The translations under genes and the position numbers were made by a program. From positions 1-58,933 of the forward strand of contig CAZBJH010000005.1 in NCBI GenBank assembly GCA_964492185.1: a DNA stretch of 58,933 nt, read 5' to 3'. Each line of letters starts with the position of its first letter. Position 1 is the first letter of the stretch. Under the pieces are notes generated by a model. The model did not search any database. It saw nothing but the letters and a program-made list of their open reading frames with translations, and was not told where the DNA came from. The stretch comes from JAFGSZ01 sp964492185 (GTDB lineage Bacteria > Bacteroidota > Bacteroidia > Bacteroidales > UBA10428). Below, piece by piece: positions 1 to 8,306 of the stretch.

Positions 1-21
1 AGTTTGGCATTTTCCTGTAAA

Positions 22-46
22 ACAAAAATGCCCCTTTCAGGGGGCA
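22..46 (-). terminator. Rho-independent terminator of tRNA-Ser
   Basis: Read on the minus strand, GCCCC and GGGGC form a stem around a 6-nt loop and are followed by a run of T. It lies about 15 nt beyond the 3' end of the tRNA, where a terminator is expected. Confidence 0.75.
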
Positions 47-59
47 ATTGTTTTTATTG

Positions 60-148
60 CGGTGAGAGAGGGATTCGAACCCTCGGTACCCGTTTCCAGG
101 TACGCCGGTTTAGCAAACCGGTGGTTTAAGCCACTCACCCATCTCACC
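60..148 (-). tRNA. tRNA-Ser (anticodon GCT)
   Basis: The minus strand folds as a class II tRNA of 89 nt. The acceptor stem is GGTGAGA paired with TCTCACC. The anticodon stem CCGGT/ACCGG holds the loop TTGCTAA, giving anticodon GCT, which reads AGC and AGU serine codons. A long variable arm precedes the T arm, which carries GGTTCGAATCC. The long variable arm and G-rich D arm are typical of tRNA-Ser. CCA is not encoded. A degenerate copy of its 5' half lies immediately upstream. Confidence 0.93.
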
Positions 149-159
149 AATTTCTTTTA

Positions 160-231
160 TTCTACAGGTTCCGCGCGAGGATCAGTTTAGCGACCCGCTC
201 CTCGCGGATTCAGCCACTCACCCACCTTATC
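160..231 (-). pseudogene. Degenerate tRNA-Ser-like fragment
   Basis: The minus strand carries TGGGTGAGTGGCTGAA, which matches the D-arm region of the adjacent tRNA-Ser almost exactly, and further on GCTAAAC, which matches its anticodon loop. No T arm or closing acceptor strand is visible before the intact tRNA starts. The middle instead forms a 7-bp stem, GCGAGGA with TCCTCGC. I read it as the 5' half of a duplicated tRNA-Ser that has decayed. A structured RNA of other function cannot be excluded. Confidence 0.45.
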
Positions 232-284
232 AGGGTTTTGTGTCTTTTAAAAGCCCGACAAAAGTATAAAATCCAACAACAAAC

Positions 285-320
285 ACAAAAAACAGAGACG
301 CGAAATTTCGCGTCTCTGTC
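285..320 (-). terminator. Terminator of the clpS-nfeD-floA unit
   Basis: A perfect 28-bp palindrome (292-319, core CGCGAAATTTCGCG) sits 5 nt beyond the floA stop. On the minus strand it is followed by a run of seven T, the form of a strong intrinsic terminator. Confidence 0.85.
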
Positions 321-323
321 ATT

Positions 324-1319
324 TTATTGTTTTTTACCCTGCTTACCTCCCGGTTTGTCCGGTTGCTTGGATATTGAATCACGCATGTCGGTATCAGCCT
401 CAATGTTTTTCATCCGGTAATAATCCATTATGCCCAGATTACCCGATCTGAATGCTTCAGCCATAGCCAGCGGTATTTCCACTTCAGCCTCGATCACCTT
501 AGCACGTGCCTCCTGTGCCTTGGCACTCATCTCCTGTTCCAAAGCCACGGCCATGGCGCGGCGTTCTTCAGCCTTGGCCTGTGCAATATTTTTATCCGCA
601 TTAGCCTGATCCATCTGTAACACGGCACCAATATTCTTACCAATATCTACATCTGCAATATCAATTGAAAGGATCTCAAAAGCCGTTCCGGCATCCAGTC
701 CCTTGTCCAAAACTACTTTTGATATGAAATCTGGGTTTTCAAGCACGGCTTTATGTGAATCAGCCGAACCAATAGATGACACAATACCTTCACCCACACG
801 GGCCAGTACAGTATCTTCACCGGCACCACCCACAAGCTGACGAATATTCGCCCTGACCGTCACACGGGCTTTTGCTATCAGCTGTATCCCGTCCTTTGCC
901 ACGGCAGTAACCGGAGGTGTGTTGATCACCTTCGGATTCACCGACATCTGAACTGCTTCAAAAACATCACGCCCGGCAAGATCAATAGCAGTGGCCATCT
1001 GGAAAGGTAATTCTATATTTGCCTTGGAGGCAGATACCAGCGCGTGCACAACCTTTTCCACCTTTCCGCCGGCAAGATAATGAGCCTCCAGCTGGTCGCG
1101 CAAAACTTCCAAACCTGCCTTTTTGGCTTCTATCATGGTGGTCACAATTATTTTAGGCGGCACCTTACGCCAGCGCATAAAGATCAACTGGATCAATGAT
1201 ACCCTTACACCTGAGACCAATGCCTGAAACCAGAGCCCTAAGGGTACAAAGTACAGGACGATCATTAACAATACAATTACACCAATGGTGTAAAGAATAA
1301 ATACTCCTATTTCACCCAT
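324..1319 (-). CDS. floA: Flotillin-like membrane scaffold protein FloA
   Basis: The 331-aa protein matches the FloA/UPF0365 family over its full length. A hydrophobic N-terminal hairpin (about residues 5-45) anchors it in the membrane. The SPFH-like part follows, with family segments such as MSVNPKVINTPPVTAVAKDG and GGAGEDTVLARVGEGIVSSIG. An Ala/Glu-rich helical region (about 240-300) comes next, then a charged Lys/Gly tail. FloA proteins organise membrane microdomains and assemble signalling or protease complexes. The start overlaps the end of the upstream NfeD gene by 8 nt, so the pair is translationally coupled. FloA and NfeD are a conserved functional pair. It is the last gene before a strong terminator. 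Confidence 0.95.
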   Translation of the reverse strand: MGEIGVFILYTIGVIVLLMIVLYFVPLGLWFQALVSGVRVSLIQLIFMRWRKVPPKIIVTTMIEAKKAGLEVLRDQLEAHYLAGGKVEKVVHALVSASKANIELPFQMATAIDLAGRDVFEAVQMSVNPKVINTPPVTAVAKDGIQLIAKARVTVRANIRQLVGGAGEDTVLARVGEGIVSSIGSADSHKAVLENPDFISKVVLDKGLDAGTAFEILSIDIADVDIGKNIGAVLQMDQANADKNIAQAKAEERRAMAVALEQEMSAKAQEARAKVIEAEVEIPLAMAEAFRSGNLGIMDYYRMKNIEADTDMRDSISKQPDKPGGKQGKKQ

Positions 1320-1797
1320 TTTTTAAGTTATTTATTGGTTTAACAACTATGCTTGTATTTAATACTTTGATTACTTCGATCTCTGTATTTTCACTCATGT
1401 ATGCTCCCGTAGATCTGGCTTCCACCAGTACATTATTTACCATGGCTTTACCGGCCGGGTTCAACCTCGTGATTGTTTTACCCCTGTCACCAACATGGAT
1501 CAGGTCCTGCTCCTGCACGTTGTCAACCTTACCTATGACCTCTCCGGTAAGCATCGCCCTGGTCCATGTTTTTGATTTCAGTACATAAACGATTGTGGTA
1601 ACAAAAAACAACAATGTACCCAAGAGGGTATAATTACCCACTGTGGAACCGTGAAAATGATAAGCGGAAAAAACAGCACCGGCCATAAGAATAAAACCGC
1701 CAATACCGGCAATAGTAACACCCGGCACTATCAAAAATTCAATGATAAAAAGGATAATACCAAGCGCGATGAGGAGGATTATGGCTAGAATTGACAT
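1312..1797 (-). CDS. NfeD-like membrane protein, FloA partner
   Basis: About 161 aa. Three hydrophobic segments (starting MSILAIILLIALGII, then GVTIAGIGGFILMAGAV and LLGTLLFFVTTIVYVL) precede a soluble C-terminal beta domain with TGEVIGKVDNVQ and VEVIKVLNTSIVV-like strands. This is the OB-fold layout of short NfeD proteins, which work with flotillin-like proteins. An in-frame TTG 30 nt upstream overlaps the clpS stop and would add ten residues. I prefer the ATG because it begins directly with the first membrane helix. It overlaps floA by 8 nt. Confidence 0.85.
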   Translation of the reverse strand: MSILAIILLIALGIILFIIEFLIVPGVTIAGIGGFILMAGAVFSAYHFHGSTVGNYTLLGTLLFFVTTIVYVLKSKTWTRAMLTGEVIGKVDNVQEQDLIHVGDRGKTITRLNPAGKAMVNNVLVEARSTGAYMSENTEIEVIKVLNTSIVVKPINNLKNG

Positions 1798-1823
1798 GTA
1801 AAATAATTTTTGTAAAGCGCTTA

Positions 1824-2111
1824 TCAATCAATAGTTGCATTCAGCCCCTTCCTGACCAATCCTTCACGGAAGGGTTTAAGAAAGGTTTTACTACCCTTTT
1901 TAACATCACACTTACCTTTATAATGTACAAGAAATGTGCATTGTTCAGCCTGCTCAGGCTCAAGATTGCATATTTCCATTAATGACTCTATCACATAATC
2001 AAAAGTGTGAACCTCATCATTGTGCAATATCAGGAATTTCTTTTTACCCTTCTTACTATCCACAACCTCCTCCAACTCGGGACGATTGCTCATATATTTT
2101 TTTTCTTCCAT
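1824..2111 (-). CDS. clpS: ATP-dependent Clp protease adaptor ClpS
   Basis: The protein is about 95 aa, normal ClpS size. Family hallmarks are visible: LHNDEVHTFDYVIESL corresponds to the ClpS 'NDDxTPMEFVVxVL' signature, and EQAEQCTFLVHYKGKC to the strand/helix that binds N-end-rule residues. ClpS delivers N-degron substrates to ClpA-type unfoldases. An upstream in-frame TTG would add four residues; the ATG (MEEKKYMS) lies at a normal distance from the predicted promoter. Linkage of clpS with nfeD-floA suggests one membrane and protein quality-control transcription unit. Confidence 0.9.
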   Translation of the reverse strand: MEEKKYMSNRPELEEVVDSKKGKKKFLILHNDEVHTFDYVIESLMEICNLEPEQAEQCTFLVHYKGKCDVKKGSKTFLKPFREGLVRKGLNATID

Positions 2112-2156
2112 CCGGATATACAATAATCGTTACAATTTCCTGAAAAAGAATCCACT

Positions 2157-2164
2157 CAAAATTA
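2157..2164 (-). promoter_or_regulatory. Candidate -7 box for clpS-nfeD-floA
   Basis: On the minus strand TAATTTTG fits the Bacteroidota TAnnTTTG element and lies about 45 nt upstream of the clpS ATG. No convincing -33 TTTG is seen, so this is a partial match. Confidence 0.4.
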
Positions 2165-2218
2165 GGAAAATTTCTGCATTTGCCAGAATAATTCAGTAAG
2201 ATTTGTCCATATTAATTT

Positions 2219-4150
2219 TTATTGAAACCTGATATTGGAATATTCGATCTCTTTGGCACGCTGAACCGATATCTTAACCTGATGGTACCAGGCTACAATA
2301 AAAGCATCGGGGAAACCATACTGTTTCACCTTTTCAAGCGCCAGGTCAGCATTTTGCAGGGTATAAAACAAACCCGTGTAATATTTAATTACCGGCTTGT
2401 CTTCCATGTTTTCCGCGAAAACAGGATGTAATCCTTTGAAAATACCGGGATCCACCACCCGGCTGTAAACACCCAACTGAATACTATAGGCAAGTCCCGA
2501 AGGCAAAGGATCATCCATTGGCACAGGATTGTTGAAACTATAAGCCGGGGTATCCAGTATTTTAAATTCCGTACCACTATGTGTACTGTCCTCCTTAGCA
2601 CCCTCATTTTCAGGTTTCTCCTCCGCGGTTGTGTCATCCTTCCCATTTAATGCATGCGCCGTATATTCATACACCTTTATCCCGTTTATCTCTTTTTTCA
2701 GATTTATATTCGGATTTGCCGGTTTTTGCCCCGGATGACCTCCATCCATTTTCTCTTTTATTTCCGCGGCTTTTGAGAATTTTTCATCAGCCTGAAACTG
2801 CAACATCTTTGATTCATTTTCAAAATCCGACACTTGTGCAAAAAGCATTTTTCTTTTTTCCACATCTTCAATGCTTTTTATGCTTTTCCGGGTTTCTACT
2901 GCCCGCGTGTTAAATGAATCGGCCATAACTTGAAAATCAAGCCCTTCACCTATCAGTCGTGCATAATCTTTAGCCGGTGCCAGGTTTTTTTTGCCTGCAG
3001 ATTGTTCCAAATCTCCTTTATCGGCATTATTAATTGTTTTTTGCTTTTTAACTACCAGCCTTGCGGCTTCAAGTTTATCTTCCCTTTTCACATATTCTAC
3101 CTGGAGGGGCTCGTCCGGTAACCGTACTTTACATACCATAATCGTATCAGGGCCTGCAAAACGCCTTGTGGAAAAATAAGCAAATCCATCTTCCTGACAT
3201 GGCAAATAAAGAAAATCATCGTAAGGTGAATTAACCGGGAAATCGAGATTCTCAGGCTTTGACCAGGTTTTGGTGTCCCCGTCATACTTACTCCTGAAAA
3301 TATCGTATCCACCCATACTGTTATGACCCTTGGAACTGAAATAAAGTGTGGATGATCCGGTATCAAAGTATGGATATGCTTCATCATAGTACGTGTTAAC
3401 AGGTGGGTCAACAATTTGGGGCGTACCCCATTTCTGATTGCTGATATTTTTCAGTCTGAGAATGTCAAGTCCTCTTTTATTCTTTTTATAATAACCGGAA
3501 ACATAAACATATTCGTTTACGCCGGCTAACTCAGGTAAAAACATGAGTGAACGCTGATCGTCTCTTTTATCCTGACGGGTTTTAAATATATCCGGTTTCG
3601 CTATGAGGCTTCTACCAGCATTTTGTTCATAAACCACCTCAAGGTTTCGTGCTGTCTCGGGATATTTACCGACTGCAGCCAACACCGTACCGAATTTCGT
3701 CAGTTCCAGCCCGTTCCCTGCCATCTCCACCAGCCGGTTGACATTCATCTTCCTCACATCCCTTTTGCGGGCATGAAGGATATACTGTTTGTAAGCCTTA
3801 ATTGCTTCATCAAACTGGTAGTTTAAATGATAAACCCTACCCAGGTAATAATAAGAATTCTTATGTGCATTTTCCAGGGCAGCAAGCTGCAGGTGTTGAA
3901 TGGCTTTATCAATATTTTTCTGCCTGAAGTACAGGCAAGCACCTGCATAATGATTAAAAATCGGCTCTCGTGGAAAATCCACAAGCAGTTCATTAAAGAT
4001 ATTATATGCTTCATCATAATCTCCATTTTCAAAAAAATGAATAGCACGATCCTCGGCAGATTCTGTATCGCCTGACTGTGCATAAGAATAGCAACCCGAT
4101 ATTATAAAAATCAGGAATATTGTTAACTGCTTAAGCGAAGGATAAGCCAT
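2219..4150 (-). CDS. TPR / PD40 beta-propeller / SPOR-like envelope protein
   Basis: 643 aa with an N-terminal signal (hydrophobic segment ending IISGCYSYAQS). The 'ISGC' could be a lipobox, or cleavage could follow AQS. Residues about 30-130 hold TPR-like helices (FENGDYDEAYNIFNELL; YLGRVYHLNYQFDEAIKAY). Residues about 200-345 resemble PD40/WD40-like blades (YVSGYYKKNKRGLDILRL; TLYFSSKGHNSMGGYDIF), as in Bacteroidota OmpA-type proteins. A charged low-complexity middle follows. The C-terminal 90 residues look like a SPOR-type sensor (YSIQLGVYSR and later YYTGLFYTLQNADLALEKVKQYGF). No OmpA peptidoglycan domain is seen. A role in envelope or cell-wall organisation is inference. Confidence 0.75.
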   Translation of the reverse strand: MAYPSLKQLTIFLIFIISGCYSYAQSGDTESAEDRAIHFFENGDYDEAYNIFNELLVDFPREPIFNHYAGACLYFRQKNIDKAIQHLQLAALENAHKNSYYYLGRVYHLNYQFDEAIKAYKQYILHARKRDVRKMNVNRLVEMAGNGLELTKFGTVLAAVGKYPETARNLEVVYEQNAGRSLIAKPDIFKTRQDKRDDQRSLMFLPELAGVNEYVYVSGYYKKNKRGLDILRLKNISNQKWGTPQIVDPPVNTYYDEAYPYFDTGSSTLYFSSKGHNSMGGYDIFRSKYDGDTKTWSKPENLDFPVNSPYDDFLYLPCQEDGFAYFSTRRFAGPDTIMVCKVRLPDEPLQVEYVKREDKLEAARLVVKKQKTINNADKGDLEQSAGKKNLAPAKDYARLIGEGLDFQVMADSFNTRAVETRKSIKSIEDVEKRKMLFAQVSDFENESKMLQFQADEKFSKAAEIKEKMDGGHPGQKPANPNINLKKEINGIKVYEYTAHALNGKDDTTAEEKPENEGAKEDSTHSGTEFKILDTPAYSFNNPVPMDDPLPSGLAYSIQLGVYSRVVDPGIFKGLHPVFAENMEDKPVIKYYTGLFYTLQNADLALEKVKQYGFPDAFIVAWYHQVKISVQRAKEIEYSNIRFQ

Positions 4151-4209
4151 GTCTGTTATTCTATTGGTTTTCTGTACATTAAATTATTTTCATCTATTTT
4201 TAAGAACCC

Positions 4210-4240
4210 TTAGCCCGGGGAAGCCAACAGTTCAGGATAA
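4210..4240 (+). repeat. Short dispersed repeat, copy 1
   Basis: About 31 nt ending GAAGCCAACAGTTCAGGATAA. It matches three other copies in the window (5074, 25969, 45973). The consensus is roughly TTAGNCYRNGCGAAGYCAAT followed by a CAGGTAA-like end. All four copies are on the plus strand. Confidence 0.5.
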
Positions 4241-4281
4241 ATAATTATACCCAATGTTTTAACTAGTGCGATAAAAAATCC

Positions 4282-4289
4282 TATCTTCG
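4282..4289 (+). promoter_or_regulatory. Weak candidate -7 box for FKBP gene
   Basis: TATCTTCG differs from the Bacteroidota TAnnTTTG by one base and lies about 30 nt before the ATG. A T-rich stretch 21 nt upstream could serve as the -33 region. Confidence 0.3.
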
Positions 4290-4318
4290 CAGGTGAAATT
4301 ATAAAATTTTAAAACAAT

Positions 4319-5020
4319 ATGTTTATTATGAAAAATTTTGTTTGGGTATTATCGGCAGCAATGTTATTTCTTATTGCATCATGCGGCGGCCAGCAGTCGT
4401 CTGAAGTTTCATTAAAAACCGAGTTGGATTCGGCAAGCTATGTTATTGGCCTTTCTTTGGGTAAAAGCCTGAAAGAAGCCAACCATATCGATGAAATTGA
4501 ACTTGACATTGTTAAAAAAGGTATAGAAGCAGTATACAGCGATGAGGAATTGCTCTTCTCGGATCAGGAGATCAACTCATTTCTGACTACCTATTTTACA
4601 AAACAGAGGGATCTGCACAGCCAGGGCAACTTGCAGGAAGGTATAGATTTCCTTGCTGAAAACAAAGAGAAAGAAGGAGTTCAGGTTACCGAAAGCGGCC
4701 TGCAGTATAAAGTGATCGAAGAAGGTACAGGTGCCACACCCGCGCTGGAGGATACGGTACGTTGTCACTATCGCGGCACGCTGATAAACGGAGAAGTTTT
4801 CGAAAGCTCATACGAACAGGGTGAACCAGCGAAATTTCCCGTGAACGGTGTTATTCAGGGATGGCAGGAAGCCCTTCAAATGATGAAGGAAGGAGCTGTA
4901 TGGGAACTTTATCTTCCGACCGAACTGGGATATGGTAAGCGTGTACGGCCCGGTGGCCCGATAGAGCCTAATATGGCCCTGATCTTTGAGATTGAATTGT
5001 TGGAGATCACAAGTAAATAG
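4319..5020 (+). CDS. FKBP-type peptidyl-prolyl isomerase lipoprotein
   Basis: 233 aa. The signal peptide ends in LFLIASC, a lipobox, so it is a lipoprotein. Residues about 30-90 are the FKBP_N dimerisation region (SASYVIGLSLGKSLKEA). Residues about 125-232 are the FKBP catalytic domain, with VRCHYRGTLINGEVFESS, GVIQGWQEALQMMKEG and a terminal LIFEIELLEI. The family catalyses prolyl cis-trans isomerisation and acts as a chaperone in the periplasm. A second ATG three codons downstream could be the start. It appears monocistronic. Confidence 0.92.
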   Translation: MFIMKNFVWVLSAAMLFLIASCGGQQSSEVSLKTELDSASYVIGLSLGKSLKEANHIDEIELDIVKKGIEAVYSDEELLFSDQEINSFLTTYFTKQRDLHSQGNLQEGIDFLAENKEKEGVQVTESGLQYKVIEEGTGATPALEDTVRCHYRGTLINGEVFESSYEQGEPAKFPVNGVIQGWQEALQMMKEGAVWELYLPTELGYGKRVRPGGPIEPNMALIFEIELLEITSK

Positions 5021-5073
5021 GCAGATGTAAAACATCGAAAGCTGAAGCTGTTTTTCAAAATATTACATAAGCT

Positions 5074-5106
5074 TTAGTCTAAGCGAAGTCAATCATACAG
5101 GTTAAG
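5074..5106 (+). repeat. Short dispersed repeat, copy 2
   Basis: Contains TAGTCTAAGCGAAGTCAATC and ends ACAGGTTAAG. It belongs to the four-copy family also found at 4210, 25969 and 45973 and lies 29 nt before the next ATG. Confidence 0.5.
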
Positions 5107-5134
5107 TGATACGGATCGAATAATATATTGCATT

Positions 5135-5524
5135 ATGAATTTCGAAATATCCGGTAAGATCATCGAAATTTACGATGAGGTTCAAATCAGCGATCGCTTT
5201 AAAAAACGTGAATTTGTTATAGAAAAAAACGAATCGGGATTTACTGATCAGGTAAAGTTTCAGCTTGTACAGGATAAAACCCCGCTGATCACAAATTTCT
5301 CAAAAGGCGACGAAGTCAGTGTTTCATTTAATATAAGGGGAAACAAATGGAAAGACACATATTTTGTTAACCTCCAGGCCTGGCGTATTCAGCCTGCTGG
5401 GCAAGGTGGCAATATGCCTCCTCATCATCAATCAACCGCACCCCCACCACCTGCTGAACAGGATGACCCGGGCCCCGGAGAAGAACCACCTCCGGCAGGT
5501 GAAGATGATGATCTGCCGTTTTGA
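5135..5524 (+). CDS. DUF3127 OB-fold protein with SSB-like tail
   Basis: 129 aa. Residues 1-90 match the Bacteroidota DUF3127 family (start MNFEISGKIIEIYDEVQIS, middle KREFVIE, end FVNLQAWRIQ). This is a predicted single-stranded-DNA-binding-like OB fold. A Gly/Pro/His-rich linker follows, and the protein ends in an acidic tip, GEDDDLPF. That tip closely resembles the C-terminal peptide (DDDIPF) with which bacterial SSB recruits partner proteins. An accessory role in DNA metabolism is therefore inferred; no function is established by the sequence. The gene stands alone, convergent with the M64 peptidase gene. Confidence 0.8.
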   Translation: MNFEISGKIIEIYDEVQISDRFKKREFVIEKNESGFTDQVKFQLVQDKTPLITNFSKGDEVSVSFNIRGNKWKDTYFVNLQAWRIQPAGQGGNMPPHHQSTAPPPPAEQDDPGPGEEPPPAGEDDDLPF

Positions 5525-5562
5525 TTATTTTAGATTTATTAAAGACTTATACCATTAAATTG

Positions 5563-5583
5563 CAGCGGGTTAAAAACCCGCTG
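5563..5583. terminator. Bidirectional terminator overlapping the M64 stop codon
   Basis: CAGCGGGTT and AACCCGCTG form a perfect 9-bp stem with an AAA loop between two convergent genes. T-rich sequence follows on the plus side (GTTTCTTT). The stop codon of the minus-strand peptidase gene lies in the hairpin. Confidence 0.7.
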
Positions 5584-6865
5584 TTTCTTTGTCCGAATAA
5601 AAGAGGATCATTTGTTCCAGGGCATGCCGGCAAACCGGACAAAAATTATTTACCGATCTCGATTTCATTGTACAATCATGGTAAGGACGGTAAATACCTT
5701 TTGCCATATAGCCCCCGCCTTCAAAAACTCCCACCCGGTCGAAATAAACCGAATCGACAGGAGTAGGTACCGGCACATCCTTATCCACCATATCTTTCCA
5801 CTTTCTGTCAAAATCAACAAAGGTGGTGATGTTGGGTTCATACGGCTCGACACTCAGGTCATAATAGTCATTATAAGACACTGCTGATGAATAATACTCA
5901 TCGGCAAGGCCGGCAAAACCATGCCCGAACTCATGTAAAAACACGAACTGCCAATCCTCGTTGTCACTGATAAATATGCTGTAAAAATTATATATCCCCC
6001 CGCCACCGTATTTCTCTTCATTCACAAGTATGCATATCTGATCATAGGGTGCATTGGCAGACACGTCTCTCACCATCCGTATGTCAACGGTAGTAAGGTA
6101 ACGCTCAAGATCAAAAGTGTAAAAATTGGAATTGAGGAGGGTATTTTTCCATATTGTATCACCAGGATGATCGGTTCCGGATTCCCGTGAAGAAGCTTCT
6201 ACAAGCCAGATATTAAAAAAATCACGGTAGTTTATATAGGGCTCCCAATTGAAAAATGCATCAACGAATCGTTTTACATCTTCATTGAATTTTGTCATTT
6301 CATCCCTGGTATATCCCTCCGGCAAAAAAACAATATCCACCTTATTGTTCGGGTCACCTGAATTAATTATCTGCTTCACAGGATAAGCCGTAATATTCTC
6401 GCGATTTATAAAATGATCACCTGGATTAATATAATGTCCGAACAGGGATTGGAAAACAAGCGAACTGCCCCTTTGAAGTATCTCCAGTCGAATTGTATTT
6501 TTTGGGAACGGCAGCACAACAGAACCTGAAAAGCCTTTTGATAACGACCGGGCTTCGTCAGTGGTCTGCCACTCCTGGAACAGGGTATTAAATCCCCGTG
6601 AATAGATCAGTTCGTTGGAAAGCGAATCATATACGTTCAGGTAATACATACCGTAAAAGAATGTATCGATCAGGTTTTTTAACGGCCCTCCCCAGTGAGG
6701 TTCCGCTTTAATATCATAAAGATCGATATGACTGGTATCCTTATTACCCGATTGAATATAATCCACCCGTAAGGTTCTATGTTCAAAATACTTTTCGAAA
6801 TCTCCCTGTGAAAAACCAAACATAACCGGCATAAGGAAAATGATTGTAATAAAATATCCTTTCAT
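5570..6865 (-). CDS. Secreted M64-family (IgA-type) zinc metallopeptidase
   Basis: About 431 aa. A signal peptide (MKGYFITIIFLMPVMFGFSQ) indicates export. The C-terminal half is a Peptidase_M64 domain: VDIVFLPEGYTRDEM begins it, and HEFGHGFAGLADEYY supplies the zinc-binding HExxH with a downstream Asp/Glu, at about residues 311-325. N-terminal strands (about 30-160) form the usual M64 N domain. An ATG ten codons upstream exists, but a TAAATTTG promoter box ends only 9 nt before it, so the internal ATG with the clean signal peptide is the likelier start. Named members cleave IgA; the substrate here is unknown. Confidence 0.88.
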   Translation of the reverse strand: MKGYFITIIFLMPVMFGFSQGDFEKYFEHRTLRVDYIQSGNKDTSHIDLYDIKAEPHWGGPLKNLIDTFFYGMYYLNVYDSLSNELIYSRGFNTLFQEWQTTDEARSLSKGFSGSVVLPFPKNTIRLEILQRGSSLVFQSLFGHYINPGDHFINRENITAYPVKQIINSGDPNNKVDIVFLPEGYTRDEMTKFNEDVKRFVDAFFNWEPYINYRDFFNIWLVEASSRESGTDHPGDTIWKNTLLNSNFYTFDLERYLTTVDIRMVRDVSANAPYDQICILVNEEKYGGGGIYNFYSIFISDNEDWQFVFLHEFGHGFAGLADEYYSSAVSYNDYYDLSVEPYEPNITTFVDFDRKWKDMVDKDVPVPTPVDSVYFDRVGVFEGGGYMAKGIYRPYHDCTMKSRSVNNFCPVCRHALEQMILFYSDKETAGF

Positions 6866-6903
6866 AACTTTAAAATGAAATTTATACTTTAGCATCAGGT
6901 TTT

Positions 6904-6911
6904 CAAATTTA
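6904..6911 (-). promoter_or_regulatory. Candidate -7 box for M64 peptidase gene
   Basis: TAAATTTG on the minus strand is a full match to TAnnTTTG. A start of transcription about 7 nt downstream falls at the upstream ATG and leaves a leader of about 30 nt for the preferred ATG. Confidence 0.45.
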
Positions 6912-6923
6912 GCAAATCATACC

Positions 6924-8192
6924 ATGAACGAGCTGCAATTTATATTTAATATTGAAGATTTTCTTCAAAAGCAGGGATTAAACGAGAATCATGCTACCAT
7001 TATCAATATGTTATTCGGCATACTTGTTATTATTTTGCTGGCCTATTTCTCGGGTATCATTACACGAAAACTTTTGTTAACATCCATAAAAAGAATAGCA
7101 AAAAAAACAGCAACCCTCTGGGATGATATTTTGATCGAAAAGAAAGTTTTTCATCATTTATCCCATCTTGCACCGGCCATCATTTTGTACATATCAGCCG
7201 GTTTTGTTTTTAAGGATTTTGAAAAAACAGCAGCAATCATACAGGAAGGATTGAGCATTTATATGGTCATGTTAAGTGCAATTATCATTGATTCGGGCCT
7301 GCGCTCAGCAAATGCTATCTATCTGACTCTGCCTGCATCCAAAGACCGTCCTATCAAAGGTTATATTCAGGTTGGACAGATAATTGTTTATTCTTTTGGA
7401 GTAATTCTCATTCTCTCAATTATCATGGGGGAAAAACCCACTACTCTCCTGGCAGGGATAGGTGCAATGGCAGCCGTTCTTATCCTTGTTTTCAGGGATA
7501 CCATCCTGGGCTTTGTTGCCAGTATACAGCTTTCGGCTAATAATATGCTCCGAATAGGCGACTGGATAACCATGAACAAATACGGAGCCGACGGGACAGT
7601 TTTCGAGATCACCCTGAACACGGTTAAAGTACAGAACTGGGATAAAACAATCAGCACCATCCCCACCTATGCACTGGTATCCGAATCATATAACAACTGG
7701 CGCGGGATGGAGGAATCAGGCGGAAGGCGGATAATGCGGTCTATCAATATTGATATGAAAAGTGTGAAATTCTGTACCCCCGAAATGCTGGAAAAATTTA
7801 AAAAAATAATTTACCTGAAAGACTATATCGAGGAAAAGAAGTCAGAAATTGAACGCTATAATGAAGAAAACAAAATTGATGAGAGCATCGTGGTAAACGG
7901 CAGGCGGATGACAAATCTGGGAACTTTCCGCCATTACGTGGAATTTTACCTTAAAAATCATCCGATGATCCATAATGATCTGACCTTCCTGGTCCGGCAT
8001 TTACAACCCACGGATAAAGGTATACCCATTCAGATCTATGTTTTCAGCAAAGACCAGGTGTGGGCTAATTACGAGGGGATACAAGCAGATATTTTTGATC
8101 ACATAATAGCGGTGATCCCGGAATTTGAACTTCGTATCTTCCAGAGCCCTTCGGGTGATGACCTCAGAAAACTTGTCGAAGAAAAACAATAA
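6924..8192 (+). CDS. MscS-family mechanosensitive channel (YbdG-like)
   Basis: 422 aa. Five hydrophobic segments lie in the first 200 residues. The pore-lining helix and beta domain follow (GAMAAVLILVFRDTILGFVA, then GDWITMNKYGADGTVFEITL and NTVKVQNWDKTISTIPTYAL). The NNWRGMEESGGRRIMRSI segment and the long C-terminal extension match the YbdG subgroup rather than short MscS. The family opens on membrane tension and releases solutes during osmotic downshock. The gene is divergent from the M64 peptidase gene and appears monocistronic. Confidence 0.9.
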   Translation: MNELQFIFNIEDFLQKQGLNENHATIINMLFGILVIILLAYFSGIITRKLLLTSIKRIAKKTATLWDDILIEKKVFHHLSHLAPAIILYISAGFVFKDFEKTAAIIQEGLSIYMVMLSAIIIDSGLRSANAIYLTLPASKDRPIKGYIQVGQIIVYSFGVILILSIIMGEKPTTLLAGIGAMAAVLILVFRDTILGFVASIQLSANNMLRIGDWITMNKYGADGTVFEITLNTVKVQNWDKTISTIPTYALVSESYNNWRGMEESGGRRIMRSINIDMKSVKFCTPEMLEKFKKIIYLKDYIEEKKSEIERYNEENKIDESIVVNGRRMTNLGTFRHYVEFYLKNHPMIHNDLTFLVRHLQPTDKGIPIQIYVFSKDQVWANYEGIQADIFDHIIAVIPEFELRIFQSPSGDDLRKLVEEKQ

Positions 8193-8306
8193 AACCACCG
8201 AAACTCAAAAGAATTTATTCACAATCACCACGCATGAAATTAACATAGAGTTTACAACAGCGGTGGCCGTCTCAGAATAATAGGTTATGATTTCAATGTG
8301 AAACCC

